From the NCBI GenBank assembly GCA_027327845.1, contig DAHVYC010000004.1:1-17092 (forward strand): a DNA stretch of 17,092 nt. The letters are read 5' to 3'. The stretch's first letter is position 1, and the number at the start of each line of letters is the position of its first letter. Positions 13,246-17,092 of this stretch are shown here, in pieces. Origin of the DNA: Candidatus Nomurabacteria bacterium (lineage in GTDB: Bacteria; Patescibacteriota; Minisyncoccia; Phycocordibacterales; UBA9973). The position numbers and the translations under genes are program-made. The notes under the pieces were generated by a model, which made no database searches, had not been told where the DNA came from, and was given only the letters and a program-made list of their open reading frames with translations.

Positions 13246-13383
13246 ATGAGTTACGATGAAGATGATGATCTTGCGATGGGTGATGACATGGAGGATGAAA
13301 ACGAAGTGTCAGATTTTCCAGGAGATGAATTGTTTGACATGGAAGAATACGAAGAAGAAGACCCCGAAGATAAATATCATTAA
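13246..13383 (+). CDS. Small highly acidic protein of unknown function
   Basis: ATG at 13246 opens 45 codons ending at TAA 13381-13383. About half of the residues are Asp or Glu and there is a single Lys; the chain starts MSYDEDDDLAMGDD and ends EDPEDKYH. I do not recognise a family. The acidic, Met/Tyr/Phe-spotted composition suggests a disordered tail-like protein that could bind basic partners such as ribosomal proteins, RNA polymerase parts or DNA-binding proteins, but that is guesswork. Support for a real gene: no basic or low-complexity reading in this frame, an ATG after a 280-nt gap with a TATAAA box at 13226-13231, and a strong terminator whose stem begins right at its stop codon. 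No clear Shine-Dalgarno motif. Confidence 0.6.
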   Translation: MSYDEDDDLAMGDDMEDENEVSDFPGDELFDMEEYEEEDPEDKYH

Positions 13384-13418
13384 TAAAATAACCCCTTTTA
13401 AGGGGTTATTTTATTTTT
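13384..13418. terminator. Bidirectional terminator between the acidic ORF and tyrS
   Basis: TAAAATAACCCCTT (from 13384) pairs with AAGGGGTTATTTTA (to 13413), giving a near-perfect hairpin around CCCC/GGGG flanked by A-run and T-run, followed by TTTTT on the plus strand. It can end transcription from both converging genes. The tyrS stop codon (13408-13406) lies inside the right arm. Confidence 0.85.
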
Positions 13419-14581
13419 ATAAAAGTTTTTTTACCTACCTTCAATCTCACTCCAGGAGCAGCCAGAATATTTACGTCTTTTATTTTCTCGTTATTCCCCA
13501 AGTTTGTGATACCACCTTCGGCAACCAATCTTCTGAATGTGCCTTTCGAAGGCAACAGTCCAGTACGGGTTAAAGTGTCCATCAACTTTTCTCCGGGTTT
13601 ATATTTTATCTCAGTCATCTCGGTGGGAATTTCTTTTTTTTGAAAAGTGTTAATAAAACTCTCTTGTGCCTCTTTGGCTTTTTTCTCCCCGTGATAAGTC
13701 TTAACTATTTCATAAGCGAGACGCATTTTAGCATCACGTGGATTCTTTAGATTTATTTTGCTTATTTCAACAGAAGACACGCGAGTGCAAATCTCAAAAG
13801 CCGAAGGTATGAGCGCATCCGGCCAGCTCATTATTTTTCCAAACATATTTTCGGGGCTATCTTCCAAGGTGACCATATTACCCTCTGTTTTTCCCATTTT
13901 TTTACCAGTCGGATCTACTAAAAGTTTCGTGGTTAAAACATACTTCTCCTTACCGCGATTTTTCATCATAGTGCGTCCTATAAGCATGTTAAAAGTTTGG
14001 TCATTGCCTCCTATTTCCATATCTACATTCATGGCAACAGAATCATATCCTTGCATAAGTGGATAAAAAAATTCATGTAAATGGATCGGCTGGCCTTCTT
14101 TCAACCTCCTCTCAAACATATCTCTTTCGATCATTTGTTGAAGAGTAAATTCAGAGGCTATTTCCATCACCTGTTCAAAAGAAAGCTTGGAAAGCCATTT
14201 GCTATTAAATTTAACCTGAACTTTTTTCATATCTAAAATCATATTGGCTTGCTTAGTGTATGATTGTAGATTTTTCTTTATTTCCTTTACAGAAAGTTGT
14301 TTTCTGGTCGCGGTTTTGTCAGTGGGGTCACCTATTCTGCCCGTGAAATCGCCAATAAGTAAAATTATTTTATGTCCCAAATCTTGAAATTCTTTTAATT
14401 TTAAAAGTGTTGAGCCGTGTCCAATATGCAAAGTGGGCCCCGTTGGATCAATACCATTATAGATAGACAAAACCCTGCCAGACAAAAGAACCTTTTTTAG
14501 TTCTTCTTTTGAAGGATAAATATTCTCCACCCCCCGGCCCAATATTTCTTCTATCTTTTTTTCGTCTGTAATCGCCTTCAT
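13406..14581 (-). CDS. tyrS: Tyrosyl-tRNA synthetase
   Basis: This class I synthetase charges tRNA-Tyr. From the chosen ATG at 14581 it is 391 residues. It shows the HIGH motif as TLHIGHG (about 50-56), the tyrosine-recognition segment MQGYDSVAMNVDMEIGGNDQTFN (about 175-197) and the second signature as KKMGKTEGN (KMSKS-type, about 227-235). A C-terminal S4-like RNA-binding domain includes GLLPSKGTFRRLVAEGGI and ends in GKKTFIKIK. An in-frame ATG 18 codons upstream is rejected because it would overlap the divergent PBP start and because a TGTTATAAT box ends exactly 7 nt before ATG 14581. It converges with the acidic ORF on the shared terminator. Confidence 0.97.
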   Translation of the reverse strand: MKAITDEKKIEEILGRGVENIYPSKEELKKVLLSGRVLSIYNGIDPTGPTLHIGHGSTLLKLKEFQDLGHKIILLIGDFTGRIGDPTDKTATRKQLSVKEIKKNLQSYTKQANMILDMKKVQVKFNSKWLSKLSFEQVMEIASEFTLQQMIERDMFERRLKEGQPIHLHEFFYPLMQGYDSVAMNVDMEIGGNDQTFNMLIGRTMMKNRGKEKYVLTTKLLVDPTGKKMGKTEGNMVTLEDSPENMFGKIMSWPDALIPSAFEICTRVSSVEISKINLKNPRDAKMRLAYEIVKTYHGEKKAKEAQESFINTFQKKEIPTEMTEIKYKPGEKLMDTLTRTGLLPSKGTFRRLVAEGGITNLGNNEKIKDVNILAAPGVRLKVGKKTFIKIK

Positions 14582-14597
14582 GACTCGGATTATAACA
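14582..14597 (-). promoter_or_regulatory. Extended -10 promoter, leaderless start of tyrS
   Basis: Minus-strand TGTTATAAT (14597-14589), then 7 nt (CCGAGTC), then the tyrS ATG. There is no purine-rich ribosome site. Only 38 nt separate the two divergent start codons, so the PBP promoter must share this interval. Confidence 0.6.
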
Positions 14598-14607
14598 TAT
14601 TTTCTTC

Positions 14608-14619
14608 TATTATTAGAGG
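14608..14619 (+). promoter_or_regulatory. -10 box before the PBP gene
   Basis: TATTAT (14608-14613) ends 6 nt before the GTG start. An AGAGG follows it, but it is too close to the GTG to act as a ribosome site and lies about where transcription would begin. Confidence 0.35.
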
Positions 14620-17092
14620 GTGAAAAAAGAAACAAGAAAAATAAGAATATCGAAGAATTTCCTTATGTCTATTGCCGGAATCATGATTTTTATATTTGGG
14701 GCATTGATGATATGGGCTTCTTCCCTCAAAATACCGGACTTTCACTCTTTTGAGGACAGAAAAATAATAAATTCGACAAAAATATATGACCGTACCGGAA
14801 AAATTCTGCTTTACGACATACATAACGACATAAAGAGAACAAACATTCCATTTGACCAAATGGGTGCCAATATAAAAAATGCCACAGTAGCCATCGAGGA
14901 TTCAGATTTTTATAATCATAGCGGTATAAGACTCACCTCGACTATAAGAGCCATCTTATCGAACTTGTCCGGTGTGGGTATAGGCGGAGGTGGTTCCACT
15001 ATAACGCAACAATTAGTAAAGAATACGTTGCTTTCACCTGGTACCGGATTTACAAAATACATAAGAAAGATAAAAGAATGGGTGCTGGCCATTAAAATAG
15101 ATAATTCTATGCCTAAGGAAAAAATATTGGAAGCTTATTTAAATGAAAACCCATACGGTGGAAATATTTATGGTATTGAAGAAGCTGCAAAAACTTATTT
15201 TGGAAAAGATGCACAGGACCTTACTTTAGCTGAAGCGGCATATCTTGCTTCAATACCTCAATCTCCGACTTTGCTTTCTCCTTATGGTAAAAACAAAGAC
15301 AAACTTGAGACAAGAAAAAATCTGGTGCTTTCCAGAATGCTGGAATTAAAATTTATAACAGCCAAAGAGTATGAAGCGGCAAAAAGTGAGGTGGTTAATT
15401 TTATCCCTCAGGCTACTACCGGAATAAAGGCTCCGCACTTTGTATTTTTTATTAGAGATTATCTGGAGCAAAAATACGGAGTGGAATCAGTAGAAGAAGG
15501 TGGCCTTAAGGTAATAACAACACTTGATTATGATTTACAAGAAAAAGGTGAACAAATAGTGAAAGATGGAGCTTTAAAGAATGAAAAGGATTGGAATGGT
15601 AGTAATGCAGCACTGGTGGCAATAGACCCCAAAACAGGGCAAATATTGACAATGGTAGGGTCTAGAGATTATTTCGATAAAAATATAGATGGAAATTTTA
15701 ATGTGGCCACCGCCAACAGACAACCTGGATCTTCTTTTAAACCTTTTATATATGCCACAGCATTCAATAAGGGGTTCACTCCAGATACTGTGTTGTTTGA
15801 CTTACCCACAGAATTTCAAACCACTTGTAATGCTTATGGAAAAGCATATCCGGGGCACAATCAAAACGATTGTTATATGCCTCAAGATTACGACAATAAA
15901 ACAGTCGGACCTATAAGCTTAAGAGATGCACTAGCACAATCCAGAAACATCCCAGCGGTAAAACTTTTCTATCTGGCGGGACTTAATGACTCTCTTAAAA
16001 CAGCAAAAGACATGGGTATAACCACCCTAACAGATTCTGGTAGATATGGCCTTACCTTGGTCATAGGGGGTGGAGAAGTGAGTCTGCTTGATATGGCGTC
16101 CGCTTATGGGGTCTTCGCTAATGATGGACTAAGAGACCCATATACTGGAATATTGAGGGTGGAAAATATGAATGGTAATGTTTTGGAACAATACACCCCA
16201 AACGAGAAGCTAGTATTGCCTAAAAATACGGCATTAACTGTCTCGGACGTATTGTCTGATAACAATGCCCGTATGCCTACTTTCGGTCCTTCTTCGTCAT
16301 TATATATTCCTGGTAGAGATGTGGCAGCAAAAACCGGTACCACAAATAATAATAAGGATGCTTGGACGATAGGATATACCCCATCTATAGTCGTGGGAGT
16401 TTGGGCTGGAAATAATGACAACAAACCAATGAAAAAGGGTGGTTCTGCTGTGGCTGGACCTATATGGAATGCCTTTATGAAAGAAGCTCTTAAAACACTA
16501 CCGAATGAAAAGTTTGAAAAACCGGACCTGGAAACTGACCCAATGACAGTCAAGCCGGTGTTACGTGGATATTGGCAAGGAAATGATAATTTCTTTATAG
16601 ATAAAATCTCTGGAAAATTGGCAACTCAATTTACACCGAAAGAAACAAGACAAGAAGAAGTCATAACAAACGTACACAATATTTTATATTGGATAAACAG
16701 GAATGATATTACTGGGCATCCTCCCACAAACCCGAGCGGTGATTCTCAGTTTGATAATTGGGAAATACCTGTACAAAATTGGTGGGCCCAAAATAGATCA
16801 AAATACAAAATAACCACTTTAGCCGACAAACCAATATCAAGTGATGATGTACACACCGAATCTTCAAAACCGATAGTCGGTATAATAGAACCGGATACAA
16901 ATACTGTCTATCAGGCAAACCAAAAAATACAACTTAAAATATCGAGTTCTGGGCAATTTCCTCTACAAAAAATGGATATATTTATAAATAATATATTTAT
17001 AGATACCATAAAACCGCCCTTCAACTATTCTTTTATTCCAAACGAGTTAGATAATCTTAAAGATATAAATGATTTAAGAATCATTTCTTATG
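14620..17092 (+). CDS. Class A penicillin-binding protein (PBP1A-like), 3' end outside window
   Basis: This is a bifunctional peptidoglycan glycosyltransferase/transpeptidase at the cell membrane. From GTG 14620 the frame is open for 824 codons to the edge. Residues 1-13 are basic and one membrane helix spans ~14-36. The GT51 domain has E93-D94 in VAIEDSDFYNHSG, GGSTITQQLVKN (124-135) and the KEKILEAYLNENPYGG...GIEEAAKTYFGK block. The transpeptidase has SSFK (371-374, catalytic S371), SRN (441-443) and KTGT (571-574). Beyond ~745 an Ig-like C-terminal domain begins (IVGIIEPDTNTVYQANQKIQLKI). GTG is chosen since the next ATG (codon 16) would drop the basic residues before the helix. It is divergent from tyrS. 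Confidence 0.95.
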   Translation, partial: MKKETRKIRISKNFLMSIAGIMIFIFGALMIWASSLKIPDFHSFEDRKIINSTKIYDRTGKILLYDIHNDIKRTNIPFDQMGANIKNATVAIEDSDFYNHSGIRLTSTIRAILSNLSGVGIGGGGSTITQQLVKNTLLSPGTGFTKYIRKIKEWVLAIKIDNSMPKEKILEAYLNENPYGGNIYGIEEAAKTYFGKDAQDLTLAEAAYLASIPQSPTLLSPYGKNKDKLETRKNLVLSRMLELKFITAKEYEAAKSEVVNFIPQATTGIKAPHFVFFIRDYLEQKYGVESVEEGGLKVITTLDYDLQEKGEQIVKDGALKNEKDWNGSNAALVAIDPKTGQILTMVGSRDYFDKNIDGNFNVATANRQPGSSFKPFIYATAFNKGFTPDTVLFDLPTEFQTTCNAYGKAYPGHNQNDCYMPQDYDNKTVGPISLRDALAQSRNIPAVKLFYLAGLNDSLKTAKDMGITTLTDSGRYGLTLVIGGGEVSLLDMASAYGVFANDGLRDPYTGILRVENMNGNVLEQYTPNEKLVLPKNTALTVSDVLSDNNARMPTFGPSSSLYIPGRDVAAKTGTTNNNKDAWTIGYTPSIVVGVWAGNNDNKPMKKGGSAVAGPIWNAFMKEALKTLPNEKFEKPDLETDPMTVKPVLRGYWQGNDNFFIDKISGKLATQFTPKETRQEEVITNVHNILYWINRNDITGHPPTNPSGDSQFDNWEIPVQNWWAQNRSKYKITTLADKPISSDDVHTESSKPIVGIIEPDTNTVYQANQKIQLKISSSGQFPLQKMDIFINNIFIDTIKPPFNYSFIPNELDNLKDINDLRIISY

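Noticed and set aside
14582..14635. Upstream ATG for tyrS giving an 18-residue N-terminal extension
   Set aside because: It would overlap the divergent PBP start, the extra residues do not resemble TyrRS, and the -10 box sits 7 nt before the inner ATG, inside the proposed extension.
14590..14859. 89-codon minus-strand ORF opposite the PBP start
   Set aside because: It is antisense to a clear membrane segment and GT51 domain and has no recognisable features.
1..17092. Reassigned stop codon (UGA as glycine, as in Gracilibacteria/Absconditabacteria)
   Set aside because: All core genes are full length under the standard code and end in TAA or TAG. Absence of TGA stops in eleven genes is noted but no in-frame TGA supports recoding.
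1..17092. CRISPR array, transposase, integrase, toxin-antitoxin pair or prophage
   Set aside because: No spaced direct repeats and no such protein motifs were found on either strand.

Overview
The window looks like a chromosomal segment of a Candidatus Patescibacteria (CPR) bacterium, probably a Parcubacteria-type lineage. This is inferred, not proven. Grounds: low GC, tightly packed genes, trimmed housekeeping proteins (UvrA, YebC, PolA and a very short DNA polymerase III delta-like protein), almost no Shine-Dalgarno motifs, and in polA the 20-bp palindrome CCTGCCTGCCGGCAGGCAGG (peptide LPAGRQG), which I recall as frequent in CPR genes. All eleven complete reading frames end in TAA or TAG and none in TGA. 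Genes read through under the standard bacterial code.

Layout. Positions 1-5013 (minus strand) hold a nucleotide excision repair cluster in the order uvrB, uvrA, uvrC; only the first 30 codons of uvrC lie in the window. A tRNA-Lys(UUU) gene (plus strand) sits between uvrB and the next block. Positions 5121-8766 (minus) hold a putative polymerase III delta subunit, a membrane ICMT/PEMT-type methyltransferase and polA. polA is divergent from pilB/gspE (8826-10520, plus), the type IV pilus assembly ATPase. A 303-nt gap follows. It holds a folded element with 14-bp perfect inverted ends, which I read as a candidate small RNA on the minus strand with a 6S-RNA-like architecture, then the ruvB promoter region. 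ruvB, a shortened yebC and ruvC follow on the plus strand (10824-12963). A 282-nt gap with an inverted repeat and a perfect DnaA box leads to a 45-codon acidic ORF. tyrS (minus) converges on it through a shared terminator. The window ends in a class A penicillin-binding protein gene (plus) that runs off the right edge.

How the genes fit together: most serve DNA repair and processing. UvrA/B/C excise damage, PolA fills gaps, RuvB/RuvC process Holliday junctions (no ruvA here), and the delta-like protein would load the sliding clamp. The rest are translation (tRNA-Lys, TyrRS, YebC), surface (PilB) and cell wall (PBP1-like) genes.

No new multi-gene system is visible. The unusual material is at finer scale: (1) four in-frame, self-complementary insertions inside uvrB and polA, two of them large palindromes of 114 and 81 nt, both exact multiples of three; (2) a repeated promoter layout in which a -10 box (often TGnTATAAT) ends exactly 7 nt before the start codon, implying leaderless mRNAs; (3) the 6S-like RNA candidate; (4) domain-trimmed YebC and UvrA.
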